DNA of 64,000 nucleotides, from NCBI GenBank assembly GCA_019054805.1, contig JAHQIY010000007.1, forward strand, positions 5,337,501-5,401,500, written 5' to 3'. Every line of letters starts with the position of its first letter. The first letter of the stretch is position 1. A program made the translations under genes and the position numbers. Of this stretch, positions 10,029 to 25,155 are shown in pieces. Source of the DNA: Brachionus manjavacas. Taxonomy: Eukaryota > Rotifera > Eurotatoria > Ploima > Brachionidae. The notes under the pieces were generated by a model, which saw nothing but the letters and a program-made list of their open reading frames with translations, did no database searches and was not told the origin of the DNA.

Positions 10029-12599
10029 TCTAAATAAAATATCTAAAAATTATTTTTTATTAAAAAATTTGATAATTAAATTTAAAAAAATATATTGTAG
10101 AGAATAACAGGTTGTTTGATTATTTTTATTTATCACTTTACTTGAAAAAAATTAAAAAATTAATACTTTAACTTAAAATGAAATAAAATTGAATACTTAA
10201 TTTATTGAAAAAATTTATTTGGTAAATAATACCAGATTGTTTCATTATTTTTGTCTATAATCTTACTTTGAAAATATTTTAATTAAAAAAAAAATATTAA
10301 ACTGATAATTTCTCTTTTTTTTATTTGTTTATCTTCAATAATAAAAAAAATGATTTTTTAAAGAAAAATTTTCCAAAAACCAATATTTTAAATAAAACAT
10401 ACTACTAATTGATGAAAATTTTTTTTAACAAAAAACTCAAAATATTATTTAATTACTTCAGATTATTAATTTAATTTTTTTTTTGCTATATAAATTTTTT
10501 AAAAATCTTGAAAAAAATAAAATTCTGGAGTAAAATTTAAAAAAATTTGTTCTTTAGTTAGCTTTTTTTATGAGTCAAACAATAGTCGCTGCTTTAAGTT
10601 GACATGTAAGAGATTCAAATATCTCTATAATAATCCCATACTTTCCATAGTAACTATTTTTCTTAAATAACTCTCCCTTTTAAAATTTTAGCATAAAAAA
10701 ATTTATAATGAAAAAATATTTTGCCAATTTATTACAAATATGAACAAAAGAAGTTTTGGTCAATAAAAGCCAAGATTAGATTGACAGAGAGCCCAATTTT
10801 ATTCGACTACGAATGAAAATATAAAAATAAATTTCGTCATCAAGCAAATCTTATATAAATTAATTAAAATAAATAAAAACACAAGAAAAATTGATGGATC
10901 AATCTAGAAAAAATTTTAGATTTATTTTAATTTATTAAAAAAAAAATAAAAATAAAAGCCTTGTAAACGGTTAATGAAAGTCATTAATCTGGTCATAAAG
11001 GTTAGATTATAGATAGCCGATTTGATTTAACTAGCGGTTTAAGTGGAAATAGATATAAACATAAAAAGTTCATTTCGGACATAAAACTTGTTCTAAGCTT
11101 AATTACATTCGAACTTATGGAGAGCATTAAGAGCTTATTTTGCTCGAAAGAGTAAAATTGAATTTTAAAAGTTTGTAGCCGAGTTAATCAACTGGAAAAG
11201 AAATTTAACTTTTTTTCATTAATCGAATATTGGAATATTGACTGATTAATGTATCGGAAACAATCGGTACATGTGATATATAGCCCTGTAAATCGCTATC
11301 CAACTGATTCCCTCAAGAAATAGCTTTTTTTTCGGTAATCGTCTCTAAAAAACATATTTTAAGTGTTTTTTGTCGCAAATTTTATTACTCTATTCAGTGT
11401 TCACGTAGCGAACTACTAAGCTCGTATAATTCCGTTTTAATTACAAATTTTAATTAGGAAAAAAATTTCTATTTCCTCTTAATCCAACATTGAACAAACA
11501 ACTCATCAATAGGTCCAAACAAATAAATAAGTGACATGATGTTTGAAATTGGACATTATTCATCACTTATCGATCTATTGATCGCTCTCATTTGCTCACT
11601 ACTACTACTAGACAAATATTTGCACACAACTAACATTAATTTAAAACAAAAAGTAGTTTATATACCTATTTTAGTGGAATGACATGCAGAGACAATACGA
11701 TTTAAAAACTGTTAGATTTAGCTAAATGCAAAGTGACAATTTCTTCACGCATGAATCTCTCCGGACGCAAAATATTTCCTGGATTAGAACACAAAAACTG
11801 ATACAAAATTTTCTAAGGCCTTAAATTGTTTGTCTAATGCTGTAAATTCACTTAAACAAAAGTCCGGCAACTGTTGTCACAGTGGTTCCTTGGTTTCTTC
11901 GGGCCAGTCAGCTATCTCCTCAATCAGTGTTTCACACCATTCTGCACACCACCTATAAATGTTTTCTACTTTAAAATTAAAAATAAAACAAAAATAAAAT
12001 TAATTATTTTTATTTTTGTTTTAATTCTAATCTGAAGAAACTAAAGCTCGATGCAGATGAACAAATAAAAATTAAAAATTATATATTTTAATTTCAAGAT
12101 TTATGGGAAAAAAGTTAATTATCAGAAACAAGTGAAGCTTCTTGGGAAATAATTTTAACTCAAGGTAAAATGTTGAATCCATTGTTTGATAATTTTTTTC
12201 CATGTCTAAACTTATTCTCAGAAGAATACAATTTTCTCAAAATTCAGAATTTAGATCTTTTACAGAACTGAAGCACAAGCTCTAAGAATGTCGAATATCC
12301 AAGACTTATGTGTAGTTTCTTCCTTATTATATCTTCTTCATTTCCGAAATGTTCAACATCTTAATCTTTAATCGCTTACTTAAATTTATTTTTTCTATTT
12401 GCTTATTTTTTTATTTGAATAGCTTTTTTTTAATAAATTAAAATTTTTTATTTTAGCTGTAAGAGCTGTACTAATCTAAATTGATACTTTCATTTAAAGA
12501 CCAAGTTGTAACAAATCTAAAACTCTCTAATGATATTTTAAAGTGTCCAAAACCAAAAAGTGTAATTTGACATACTGGTTCCCAGTCTTATAACCCGAA
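10029..12599. other. Gene-poor region with one possible coding relic
   Basis: AT-rich sequence upstream of the cadherin-like gene. The only coding-like signal is on the minus strand at about 11860-11970, where a frame reads IYRWCAEWCETLIEEIADWP before reaching stops; it has markedly higher GC than its surroundings. I cannot assign it to a family and no splice structure is convincing. Confidence 0.3.
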
Positions 12600-12759
12600 A
12601 GTTTAAATATCTTAAGTCTCAAGCCAAGTCCAAGTCCGGACTTTTTTTTTCAAAAGTCAGGCCTTGAACTTTGGTTTTAGTGACTTTGAATTTAACTAGG
12701 CCCCCGGGCTTAGACTTTTTTTTTAATGACGGACTTTAATTTGGGATTAAACAACTCTG
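12600..12759. mobile_element. Foldback element C (AAGTC family), decayed
   Basis: Contains AAGTCTCAAGCCAAGTCC and AAGTCCGGACTTTTTTTTT on the left, and ends with GATTAAACAACTCTG on the right, the family terminus. The right arm is degraded (GGACTTTAATTTGGGATT). Short spacer, no coding sequence. Confidence 0.65.
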
Positions 12760-15700
12760 CTTATAACCTCCGTCAATTTCTTTCAATCTTAAAGATTTTT
12801 GTTTTAAATTAAAGCTGGAAATTTCTTTACAAATGTTGGCAAAAAAATGTTTATAAATTCATGTTATTTGAGTTTAAATTTCAAACATATTAAAACTAGA
12901 ATATCTCTTTTTTATTTCAATTTCAATTGTCACCATTAAAGTGATGCAGACAAAAAAATAAATTTATTTAAATAATTTTTACCAAATTTTTAGAAAAATT
13001 TAAATTATAGATTGAAAAAAGTTTTAAAAAAAAATTTCATCTCAAACTTTTTTTCACTACATTTCTCATTTAAAGTCTAAAATTTTTTAAATCAAAATCT
13101 TAGTTGATTTTATTAATGAGCTGTTCGTTGCCAAAATAAAGGCTAAATAGACTCAGTTAAGTTCTATGTTTATCTGATCAAAATTTCGTTATGTGAAAAT
13201 TTAACTTTCTACTTTTAATCTGAATTCTTAAATTTATTACTCAAGTCTTTTTCTTATATTTTCATATTTTTATCCTTCAAAATTAATGCCTATGCAGTTG
13301 AAATTATTTTTCAATGAATAAATAAATAAAAATTATTTGTGATAGAAAAATTCTTAATAGTTATGGTAAAAAGAGTCCTATTAAGCCAACACCATTTTAA
13401 ATAATAATAAAACTATTGAAAAATTCATTTGCATAAATTTGGCAAGGACTTTATTTGGCCCCTAATAGCCAAGCTGCAATTTGTGACTAACCTAAATATT
13501 AACAGTAATTATTAGTTCTGAAAATGTAGTTCGTGTTTAATTTAATCCGGTATTGAATGGAAACAATAGAGCACAAAAGTTTGACAAAATAAGCTCGGAT
13601 GATGATGTTTGTGACAAAATCTAATCTCGGATTTGGGTCCATTGAGATTAAGCGAATCTCTGAACAGTAATTAAAAATTTGAGTGGAATTTGGCCGAGTA
13701 GTCAAATTAATTAACTGTAACAATAAGTTTTTGACACACACACACACAAAATAGAGTCATTTTTCATCACCGTCTAAATTAGATTAAATAAACTAAAGAA
13801 AGAAAATGGATTTGGATATTTTTGACTTTTGTAGGTAATCTTTATAAAATAATACGCAAAAAATTAAACAAACCATTTAAATGAGTCAAAATTTGAATTT
13901 TAATTAAATTTATTAAATTTTTTCAAGTCTTAGAAAATTTTGCTTTTGTTTATAGTCGCTCTGACTGGACAAACATATTGAATAATTGTCAATGTTATTT
14001 GTTTGTGACGCACTTAAATGCACCCGTACGAATGCCTATTTGCCCACCTCGCTACTCTCTTACATTTGACGCCAAACAAGCCCGACTAAAAGCGCTCAAA
14101 AGCTTTTAGATATTGTTCAACTATCGCCTCTTAGCGCTTAATAAATCAACTACTTAACAAATATAATTTTTTCTTGAAAATTTTTATTTTTTCCTCAAGT
14201 TTTTTGTAGAGTGCAATTCAAAGATTCTTGGAAATTCTTGAATTTTTTGACAAAGCAACTAAGAAAAAATTAGAATTTGATAAGAGTCTACGGAACTTAA
14301 AATATTATTTTGATAAAAAAGTCGAAAGAAATAATTAAGAGCTTTCCAAACTAAAAATTGATGCTGAAATTTCCAATATTTAAATTTTCGAGTTTTTTTT
14401 TGTTTATTACTCTAATTAGAAAAATCAAAAAAAAAGTCTTTCAAAGTAAATCTAAAAAAATTTTCTAAAAATTGAATTAAATTTTCCGAAAATAGTTAAA
14501 TGTCCATAGTTTTGACAAAAATCTAGAGAATTTTTTCAGTGCAGTTCTTTAATTTTTTGGCTAGCCTAATAAAATTTGATAAGGATCTAAAGATCTTGAA
14601 TTTTTTTTTCCAAAAATATGGTCGAATAACTGGACCGAAATTAATTATCTTCTGGTACAGAAATGTTCGATCCTTTACACAGATTCTTATTCTATTAATG
14701 CTAACAAAAGTATAATTAGAAATCTGAAAATAATGATAAGCAATTTTCAAAAATGTTTATAAAACAGCTTAGAAAAAAATAATTTCTTATTCTAAACTCA
14801 AAACAAATAAATGGAGAAAATTTAATAAATCTTTCTTTAAGTGCAAGAAATTAATTCTTATGCAAAACAACTTAAAAATCGAAAAAATAATTTTTATTGA
14901 ATAGTGGTACAAACAACATTTGAAATAAGCGATTTTTTCAAACTTTTAAGTTAAAATTAAATAAATTTTTGCAAATTTTTTTTTTCATTTCACTATGAAA
15001 TTTAACAAATTAAAAAAAAAAAATACTTTTTTTTTAAATTTTACAAAACAAGAGAAAAATAAACTTTTTCTAAATTTCATAAGGGTCATGCTCGGTTTTC
15101 TCGGTGCCTTAGTCAAACAAAAGGTTTCTCTGTTAGAAAATTGAACTCGGAAAAATCTTAAATCAATCGAATTACAAGGCTTTAATACAATTTGACCAAA
15201 GCCCGTACAATGCTGTATCAACTTACTGTTCACAGCTAAGACTTCTTAGTCAAAAAAGGTAGCTAAAAAAAAGACAGCTAAATTTATATGTAAATTAAAA
15301 GGTAAATAAACAAGTCCATAAACTGTGTTTACTTTTTTTAAATGTAACTGAAAGGTCTTTTGGCCTCGAACTATTCTAATAATAATGGAATTATTAGATT
15401 ATAAAGTTTATTTTTGCTCCAGTTCGTGTTCGTTTGTAGTTTACGGTCATTTTTATTGTCGTATGTGGCTCTAAAAATCGATTAACTCAAGCTAATTAAA
15501 TGCAAATAAAGCAAGTGTTGTTTGGCCCTCAGATTTTAGCTTAATGGCACCACTAGTTGTTTTTTTTGGGCAACAAATATTCTCATCCGTAATCTGATTT
15601 ATCGACTCTGTTTTGACATTAAATACAAATCTACGTGCCAAATATTTATAAATCACATTCACTTGCTTAATCGAGCATTAAACTTTTTGATCTTTTGGAT

Positions 15701-18270
15701 GATTAATGGCATATTAACTTTGAATAAACCGGCCATATATCACTATATAAAATCTCAATCAATTTGAATTATCCAAGCTTATGAATCTCTAGAATGACAA
15801 ATTCGTTTTTTCCTTCCTCTTCTAAATGGCAAGTAACGAATTTAGTAATTTAGTTGATTTGGAAGCTTATCACAGCTAGGAGCTGATTGTTATCATGAGA
15901 AAATGTAATAAATGGTTATGCATTGTGTGATTGTAATCACTGGTTTACTTATCGTTTTTCAAGTGGTCTAAATCTCGGTATAATTGGACATTTCCAGTGT
16001 TAGGAGCCAATTGTTCGAATATTGTAGAGAAACAATACATTAGAGTATTAAGAACATAATACTTGGTTTTAAACCACTTATTATCCGTTCTTATCTGGTT
16101 TGAGACCACTTAATGTCGTGATACAAACACTTACCATCTTTAGAAAAAAAATTTTTTTACTCTCTTTCTCTCTCTACATTGACTAACATTTAATCTACTT
16201 AATGACATTTTTACTCTATAAAACAATGTCTCAAAATGTAACCATTCGAAATATTTAGTAGTAGTAAGAAAAAGCTGCTTTGTAAGATCTTACTATGCAG
16301 CTTTCATTTTGTAATTCCTCTCTTTCTCTCTCTACATTTGTTTATTTATTTATTAAAAGCATAGTTTGGGAAATACCAAGGCAGGTTGGAATGAAACTCA
16401 ATCATTCTTATAAGTCCATTATTTAAAAATAAGAATTTATGATATTTAAATAAATTATTGTTAAAAAAAAATTAATAAACATCTCTTAAAATTGACTAAA
16501 ATTTAATTTACTAAATTATATCACAAAATATAATCTTTTACAAAAATTTTTTTAGCTTAATATCCTTCTCTTTTTTTATAGAAAAAAATAATTTTTTCTA
16601 AAATGAGACTCTTTGGAATTATTTTATTGAAAATTGACTGTACAAGATTAGTTTGTTTGTACACAATGATTTTCAATCAAGAAGTTTACAAGCTGTTTCG
16701 ATAATAACCCCCGAAAAATAATTGAAGATGCCGAAAAGAAGAATCTTTTAATTTTTCTATTATTTTATTTTTTTTATTTTTAAATAATAATTTTAGAGGT
16801 AGATATTAAGTATGAGACAGAAAATAGTAATCGAATGGTTTAGGCAAAATTGGGAAAAAAAAAGTATTTGAAAAATGCGATTGTAAATGGATGGTGGCTA
16901 TCTTATTTCTATAATTTAGTTTTTATGATTGTTATGTAAATACAAATTTTAGGAAAAATTTCGATACTAAATTAAATTAATTTGAGAAAAAAATTGGAAA
17001 TTATCTTTCTTAATAACTAAAGCAACGTCCTTGATGATCAAGGTTCTTTAATTTAAATAACAAAAATGTTAATTTACAAAGAAAAAAAAATTTAATTTTT
17101 AAATTATCATTTAATTTAATTCTAACATACATTTCAAGCCTTTATCTAAATGTACTCAATACAAATAAACAAACAGATAAATAATTAATTCTTTTTTATT
17201 TAAAAAAAAGTAAAACTTCAAATCACCTTAACATTCACCTTAAGTGGACATTAATAAAAATTTCATAATTGAGTTAAAAAAAATATAAAAATCAAAATAC
17301 AATTAAGCAATTTGTTAATTTACAAAATTGAAAAGATGAAATAAAATTAAATAAAGCTTCTGCATTTTTATCTTTATTGATTCTTTTTCGGTTGATTAAT
17401 CTAACTTCTATTAAATATTTCTTATATTAGCCGTATAAATTCTAGAATATTTTATAAACGATATTAAAAATAAATCTTAGCATTTTTAAACAATTTGATT
17501 TTCTTTTTAAATGTTAAAATTGAGACAATTGTCTTTAATCCTTCTAAACGTTTTATTTCCCAAAAAAGTACAATCATTTTGTTACCTATTGATCTTTTTT
17601 TTTACTAAAGTTAATTTAATTGTAATCTATATTAATTTAAAAAAAATGATTAATAATATTATCAAAAATATTTATTCATTTTTGTTAAAATCGAATTTAA
17701 TTGAGACATAAATGGTTTAAAAGAATCGTGAAAAAAAATGTGATTATCCTTATGTTCGATTTTGATATATGTAGAATAAATGATTCATATAAATAAAACA
17801 GAAAGAAAAATATTACGAAATCACACTTGAATTAATTTGAATCTAATAAATGAATTTCGAATCTTTTTTCCCTTCTTTTTGTCAAATTTTAGAAAATCTA
17901 TGATATTGACTATTTTAAGCCAAAATTTCAACAAAAAAAAATTCAAAAATAGGTACTTAATGATTTATGGGAATAGTTAATGAATTTAAAGAAATGAAAA
18001 ATTTGGCTCTATTAAAATCAAAAATACAAATTGATCTCCAAATCACCCTTCTCAACCAAAAATCTCTACAAAAAAATCTTTTCACTTTTTCTTTAAATTT
18101 TAAATTTAGTTTTATCGCATAAAAAAAGCTCTATTTAATTGTCTTTTATCTTAATCTTAATGAATCTAAATAGTCGAAATTGCAAGCGATAGAACACAAA
18201 CGTTTCTAAACTCCTCTGGATAACATTATTTAAATAACTTTTTTTTAAAAAATATAATTAACTCCAAAAA
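12760..18270. other. Gene-poor region
   Basis: No frame with recognisable domains. Notable only are an (AC)n tract near 13734-13747 and a repeated CTCTCTTTCTCTCTCTACATT pyrimidine motif at about 16160 and 16319. The short minus-strand frames at 13.5, 14.5 and 15.0 kb show no domain and no codon-usage signal. Confidence 0.4.
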
Positions 18271-18327
18271 GAGGGTTCAAACGACGGCTAAGTGCCATTC
18301 GGACGCTCCCGGGATTTACTCCCAAAC
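18271..18327 (-). repeat. Short GC-rich dispersed repeat, copy 2
   Basis: On the minus strand reads GAGCGTCCGAATGGCACTTA then GCCGTCGTTTGAACCCTC, matching copy 1 at 6903-6952. On the plus strand GGGTTCAAAC resembles a Pol III B box, so a tRNA-derived origin is possible, but no A box or cloverleaf is evident. Confidence 0.5.
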
Positions 18328-21300
18328 AATTTTTTAATTAAAAAAAAATAAAAAAATAAAGGGATATCTTAGTGATTTGCAAATACAACAGATAACAAAA
18401 ACCACACTTAAAGAGAGTTATATTGTGGGCTCAAGTCATGAAGGGAGCTCGTCTGAAAATAGCAACATCCTAAGAGCTTAAAATTTTATTTTTTTGAATC
18501 AAAATTATTTTATTTAAACTAAGTTAAAAAGCTGATTTTTTTTTAATTTTGTAAAAGAACCTTGCCAAATTTTGAGTTCTAATAGATTTCAAAGAATCAA
18601 TCTAGAATTTTCGTGCTAATGAATCTAGCTGATTTTAACCTGTTTCGAAGATCCCAAAAGACTCCCAGGATAACAGCACATTTAACTATCGACCTAGTTA
18701 ATCTAAAATAAAAGTTTTTTAAAATTTCTATTTTATTGTTTTTATTCAAATAGCTAGTAGAATTTATATACCGTTAAGCAATTAAGTAAAAAGAGCTTAA
18801 TTTTAGTCGAACGTGGAAATTTTTTGAAGCGAGAGGTAAAAAGAACAAAAAGTGAATGTTATTATTTTAAAAAAGATGTGAAAAGTTAGCCTAATGAATA
18901 TATTTAAAAAAATATTTTAAATCAATTTTTGTTTAATTTTTAGAATCTAAATATTAATTGTTTAAACTATTAATATAAAAGTAAGATATTATTTAAAAGA
19001 TGAAAAATTTTCTTTAATTTGAAGCTTAGTTTAAAAAAAAATTTATTTTAGCTAGCATAAAAATCTCACTTACCTGATCGATTATCATTCAAAAATTTCA
19101 TATAACAACTAATAGATAACATGATATAAATATGATCCAATAAAAATATAAATTATCTTTCTAAAATTATAAACAAAAAAAACAATACTTGGAAAAAATC
19201 TTGTGAAAGAAAGTCACAAATCGATTTATTAATTTTCGGATTAATTTCGAAATTTAATTTCGTTTCGAAAAGCAATCACTGCTAAAATTTAACTTCAAAA
19301 TAAGCTAATTAAGCTGTTGATAAAGTGAAATGTTATTTTAATCCGACTAACAAATAAAAACAAATTAAACTACCTTTTTTATTTTTCATTTTTTAATGCA
19401 AATATTGAATATCAAAACGTATAATTTAGCTTCTTGTCCAAAATAATTATCAATACAATTTCAGATATTGAGTTAATTAGTTAAAAGAAAACAAATGAAT
19501 TGGAAATTATTTATTATTTTATAGCTAAAATACCCTAGGACTTGTGCAATGGTCCTAATTGCTTTTTCCAGCCTCACGCTATCATACAAAATATAATATT
19601 AGAACATTTAGATACAATCATAGAATTTTAGCAATTGTGGTCTGACTGCGAAAATTAACGAAATTCAAACTCGATTGCATTAAACAATATTTTAATTTAT
19701 ATTAGACTAATGCAGATAAAGTCTAAAAAATAATTTTATTTTGTTATTAAAAAAATTAATCTCTTTTTAAATATTGTAAATTATTTCTCAATTAAGAGTT
19801 TTAATAAATGACTCCCAATTTTTTTTGCAGATTTAGTGAAATTTTTATTTTTTCAACAAAAAAATCTCTTATTTCACGAGTGATCAGTCTTCCGGAAAAA
19901 AACATCACAAATTTTACTCTTTAACTTAAATTTTTAAAAATCAATATAATTAATTAGATATAAAAAAATTATGTGAGCCTATTTAGGAAGAAAAATATTT
20001 ATTTTAATAATTAAAAAAAAAAGTAGAATTTTATACAAATATTTATGATAAAATTGAGCGTCTCTTCACACTGTATTTATAAATATCCCGATCGTGTCCG
20101 AAAATTTAAAAATTAAAGCCAAGATTGATCTTTCTATTCTTATCGATAAATTTATGCATTAAAGCTAAATCTGGAAAAATCATCTTAAGGGCTAACTACA
20201 GTCCTAAATCTAGTTTTTACAACTTAGAGCTCGGTCTTCACTCGGACCTTTAGAAAAAAATGACGCGCATCCGATATTTGGATTTGCACGAAAATGTTTA
20301 TCCAAGCTAGTCGCGCAACCATTCTCCAATGTAGCAATTTGAATGAAAAAAGAGATTTTAATCTGCTGAAATAGGTCTGATTTGGAGAGGAAATGGTAGA
20401 CTAATTGGCTTCACCGGTAAATATCTTTCCTCGAGTTTATCTCCAAATTGTTGAGAGATTATTCAAAAAACAAAGAGCAAATTGAGCCATTTTAAAAATT
20501 AGTGGGTTTATTGTTTAATCAAAAATTTTATAAATTATTAAATTAAGTCGAGATTCCGAGCCAGCAAAAAATGAAAAAATAAGTGTGAAGACCAGCATCG
20601 AGTGACTGAAGAGTAAAAATCGAGCTGAAAAATTGAGGAAATTTAATATCCTATTTTTAATGTAGTTAAAATTTTATTAAAAAAAAGGAGGGAATAGAGC
20701 AGGTAAAAATGAGCGAATTCAAATAATCAATCGGACATAGACACAAACTAAAACAGAAATCAGAAACTATTTGAAATCAAACATTTAAATAAATACTAGA
20801 ACAAAAATTCATAGGCTTTCTTGCTGCAGAGCCGATTCTAGTCCAGAAAAAGAGCCATATCTCAGGCCGAACTATTCTAGCCCTGTGGATTTGTACAATT
20901 TTGTAATTGTTACAAATTATTTAAGCTTATTAGACTAAAGGCTAAAATTAAACGAATACAAATAATTGTGTTCAAACTTACTTGAATTTAACCAAATATT
21001 ATTTAACTTGAAGAGAATAGCTTTGAGTTGTGTTCGCTGAATTCGGACTCAAATGGCAACGATTTGTCCGATTACGAAACAACAATGTTTGAATTTGATC
21101 ATTTGGTTAGATGGAATTTTTTCTAATGTTGCCTCTTTGCTGACCTAGACTTTGAATTTTTTAATTATCAAAGTTGCTTTTACTTTTTTTTGTTCTAGCT
21201 CAACAGGAGTTAAAAACTAAAAAAACATTCACATAAAAAGTAGAGCCTAATCTGATGCTCGACTTTGTACAACTTAATTTTCTCTTTAAAAGCCATTTGA

Positions 21301-24300
21301 GTTTGCTTCAAGTATAATTTAAATTACAGCCTGCTAGACCATAAATCTTAATTGAATTTTCGCTTATTAAACTGGATTTTAAGTAAGTAGCCATTTGAAG
21401 TAGGCTGTTTTCAACATATCCACCACAAACTCTCATTTGAATGCCACCTATCAATTTTTTTTTATTTTTGTTGCATTGTCACTTTAAAAAAGCTAACTTT
21501 GGCTTTACTCTAAAATTTAGCTGAACCGTAAATTTTTGCTTTCAAAGAATTTAATGCTCTCTTGAGTATGTGAATAAAATTTTCAAATAAATTTAAATCC
21601 TTCAAGAGAAAAAATATACATTTACATTTACTTTAAAAAAAAACATTTAAATTCACTATTTTTTATAAAATAATCCGGGATTCAAAAATTTGGGCTGCAA
21701 AAAAATCTTTCCTTTCCTACCTAAATTAATTTTGTTTTTTAATCAAGAAAATTTAAATAAATGCAGTAATTTAAAATGAAAAAATAACGACTAAAAATTT
21801 TCGTTTTTATCTATTTATTAATTTTTTTTGTCAGCAGTTTTCTTCAAATTCCATTTCTTAATAAATAAATTTTTCCAATAAAGAATAAAATAAGTTAAAA
21901 GCTGCTTAAGTTTCACTATTATTTATTAATAAATAAATAAATGAGTGTGGATTAACTTTTGATATAATCAAAGCATCAATGTTTAAAATAAAATTGACCA
22001 AAATTTTGGCGAAGTTGACTATTTAAATGAACTTAGATAAAATATTCATCTAGAAAAAGCAAAAATTATCTGATTGCAAAGTTTTCAATCTTTATCTTTG
22101 ATCAATATCTCACTTTTCCAATGGTTCAAATGTTCAAATGAGTTTCCATAAATTGAAATAACTTTCACTGAGCTATGATCAGTGCAAACAGAAAGACTGC
22201 ATAATTTTTTAGGAAGACAGATAGACTGCAAAAGGAAATATTTCAAATTTTCTTTAAAATGAAAAAAATTTATTTAACTTTAAAAAAAAGCAAAAATAAA
22301 GAAAATCCTTTTTAATATTATATTAAAAATCAAACTATGTCAAAGTTTTTAATTTCTCTTATAACTTATATTCCGACTCAAATGATAAGTATATTTTTCT
22401 TAGTCATATTTAATAAAAGTTATAGAATGGCTTGTGATGAAAATTTATAAATTTAATGATAGAATACAAAATTTTTAAAATGCGCCAAAGCCCCTTTATT
22501 TCTAAATTATTTGGTAAAATCAAATGCTGACAAATATATTAACAAATTACTTTGATTTGAAAACTACATTAATAAACTAATTAAATGCAATAGAGAACAC
22601 ACAGCTGGTATTGAATAAAAAAAAAGCAAAAATATAATAAAAGGCCCAAAATTTACTAAGCCAAGATCAAAATATAAGTTCACTTGATAAAGTGCCAAAA
22701 ATGTTAAAATAACAATATTTTTTTTCTAATTAAATTTATTTTTAGTAAAATTTTTTACGAAAAATTCTTTTCTTTTTCAATGCCTAAAAAATATTTAATT
22801 TAAATAAATATTAAAAATCTCTAATTATATAACTGCTAAACAGGAAATATGTCACATTAAGTGACATTTTAAAAGATAACTATTTATAAATTTTCGAAAG
22901 GATTTCTACATCAAAATTCTGAAAACAAATTATCTACGATAATGAGAGAGAAGTTCGTTTATTTTAATGAACTTTGTTACAAATAAAATCTAAATTAGTT
23001 AACAAACATTCGAAAAAGACTGATTGTGTTGATTTTTTGGAGTAATCTCGTTATAAGCCTCTTAAAAATCTGAGTGAAAAATATAAAGGAAAATTTGAAT
23101 AAACGCTAATTGAATTGAAATTTAATTTAAAAAAAAAATTGATCATTTATGATTTTAAGAATTTTGATAACATAAAAAATCTAGTCAAACCAGGAAGGTT
23201 CTGTCTGGTTATCAATTTAGTTAGGTTCATATTTTTATTCTAATGAATTTTTTTTATTAATATTTTGAAAAGAATAGAACCATTTCCATCCTTGTCTGTC
23301 CCTGTGCTATTGCGCTAAATATATTTTCGATGAATTAATTCTATTAAATCAATTATTTCATTTTGTAAAAAATTTTAAATAAATTTTTTGCTGAAAAATT
23401 TAAAAAAAAATCAGTATTTTTTACTATAACTGTATCTCATATATATCATTTTACTACATTAGTGAATTTTTTGTTGGGATAAACTTTGTCAAATTAAACC
23501 AAGTCCAGCTCAGATTAGACGAACCTAGCTTACTAAAAAACATTGCTAAAAGGTTGTAGCTATTTTTCTCTTTTACACAGCTTAAATAATAAAAATAATA
23601 AAATAATTAAATGCTATTTTACCTTTATTTAATAATAATAATGATTGAAAATAAGAAAATAGAAGCGACTAGGCTTGTTATTATATAAATAAGCGAGTAT
23701 CTTAAAAATCAAAACAAAAACCTTGTTGCGCAATAAGTACCTTATTATTAAGGGTATAAATTTTCTTTAGATAAACAATAATGGAGACATTAATAAACAA
23801 AATTTTGCTCTTAGAATTAAACTCAAAGAAATGTGAGATTATTTAAACTCTTCTTATCAAATATCTTAATTGTTCGAAAGAAATAGATCGAAAGTTTTGA
23901 TATAAAATGGTTTAAGCTAACTTAGAATATAGATTTAATTTTTAATGAGCACATCTATGACAATTTGGAAGCCTTGATGGCTAATTACATTGATCAAAAT
24001 ATTTGCAGAAAAATTAAACTAAATAGAGTATCAAACAAATTAAAATCAAATTAATCGATCTGAAACAAATTATTTTAAGCGACCAAGATTGAGGCTAGAA
24101 TTCACCTCGGACAGTTGATTATCAATAGTTTTTAGATAAAATACAGATAAAAAAATAAGTTAAACTTTGACTTTTTAAATAATTTCATTAAAATTTAAAA
24201 AAATGCTGATTCTAATTATTTTTAATTTTCTTAATAAGATTCTTGATTAAGAGAGTGTCAATAGGTGACAAACATTTGTACACAAATTATGCAAGACCAA

Positions 24301-25040
24301 TTGATGTGAATGTTTTGATTGCAGTGTTCCATGGAGATTAAATCGATTTGAAAAAATTCTAATTAAAAATACCTGTACACTCCATTTGGTCTGTAGAGAA
24401 AAAAAATTCCAATCAAATGCTTTGAGAATTAACTCTTTAATCAGTTCGTAGCCTTGATTTTTTTATTTAAATTAAATTTAAATATTTGAAATTGTTTAGT
24501 TTTCTTAATTGTAAAAATAAACTTATCATTTGAATGTGTGCGTGAACGAGATCCGTATTGCCGAGTGAGATATTTCCATAAATATCCACTTTACAATTTA
24601 AATTACATTCTTTACTTGAGAATTTTTGCTTAAGTAAACACTAAAGATTTATCGTTTATTTGCTCTCTTGGCTGCTATTTTAACTCATCATCACTCTACA
24701 GATGCCTTCAACAAACACTAAGATCTTGATTGTTTTGGTTACTTCCAAATACAGCTGGCTAATTTCGCTTGTTATCTTTATAAACATGACAAAAATTTTA
24801 ATTAACTAAATGGTACAATTTGGTCGAAATTTTGGCTTTTTTAAATTAAATTTCATTCAAGATAGCACACGTTTTGAAAGGTCCAAGATAAAGAAAAAAG
24901 TGCGGAAATTTTTTTAATTTCTAATTTACCGAGGAAATTAAATCAAAAGTTTAAAAAAGAAAAAAATCCTCAAGAACGATGCCCCGAGCAAAATTTAGTC
25001 ATTCTTTTAATTGGAAATTCAATTAGATCAAATGATCGCT

Positions 25041-25155
25041 CTTAAACTATCTAGGTTATTTATTCACCTTTTCACACACTTCCAATTTTAAAATGAATAG
25101 TTTAATTTTTTTTTATGTTAAGGCCTTGAATAGATATATCATTGTTTTAGAATTT
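25041..25155. repeat. Direct repeat, copy 1
   Basis: Shares CTATCTAGG/CTATTTATTCACCTT, the CACACACTTC block and the end block TTGAATAGATATATCATTG with 26654-26788, with internal divergence. Non-coding. Confidence 0.6.
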
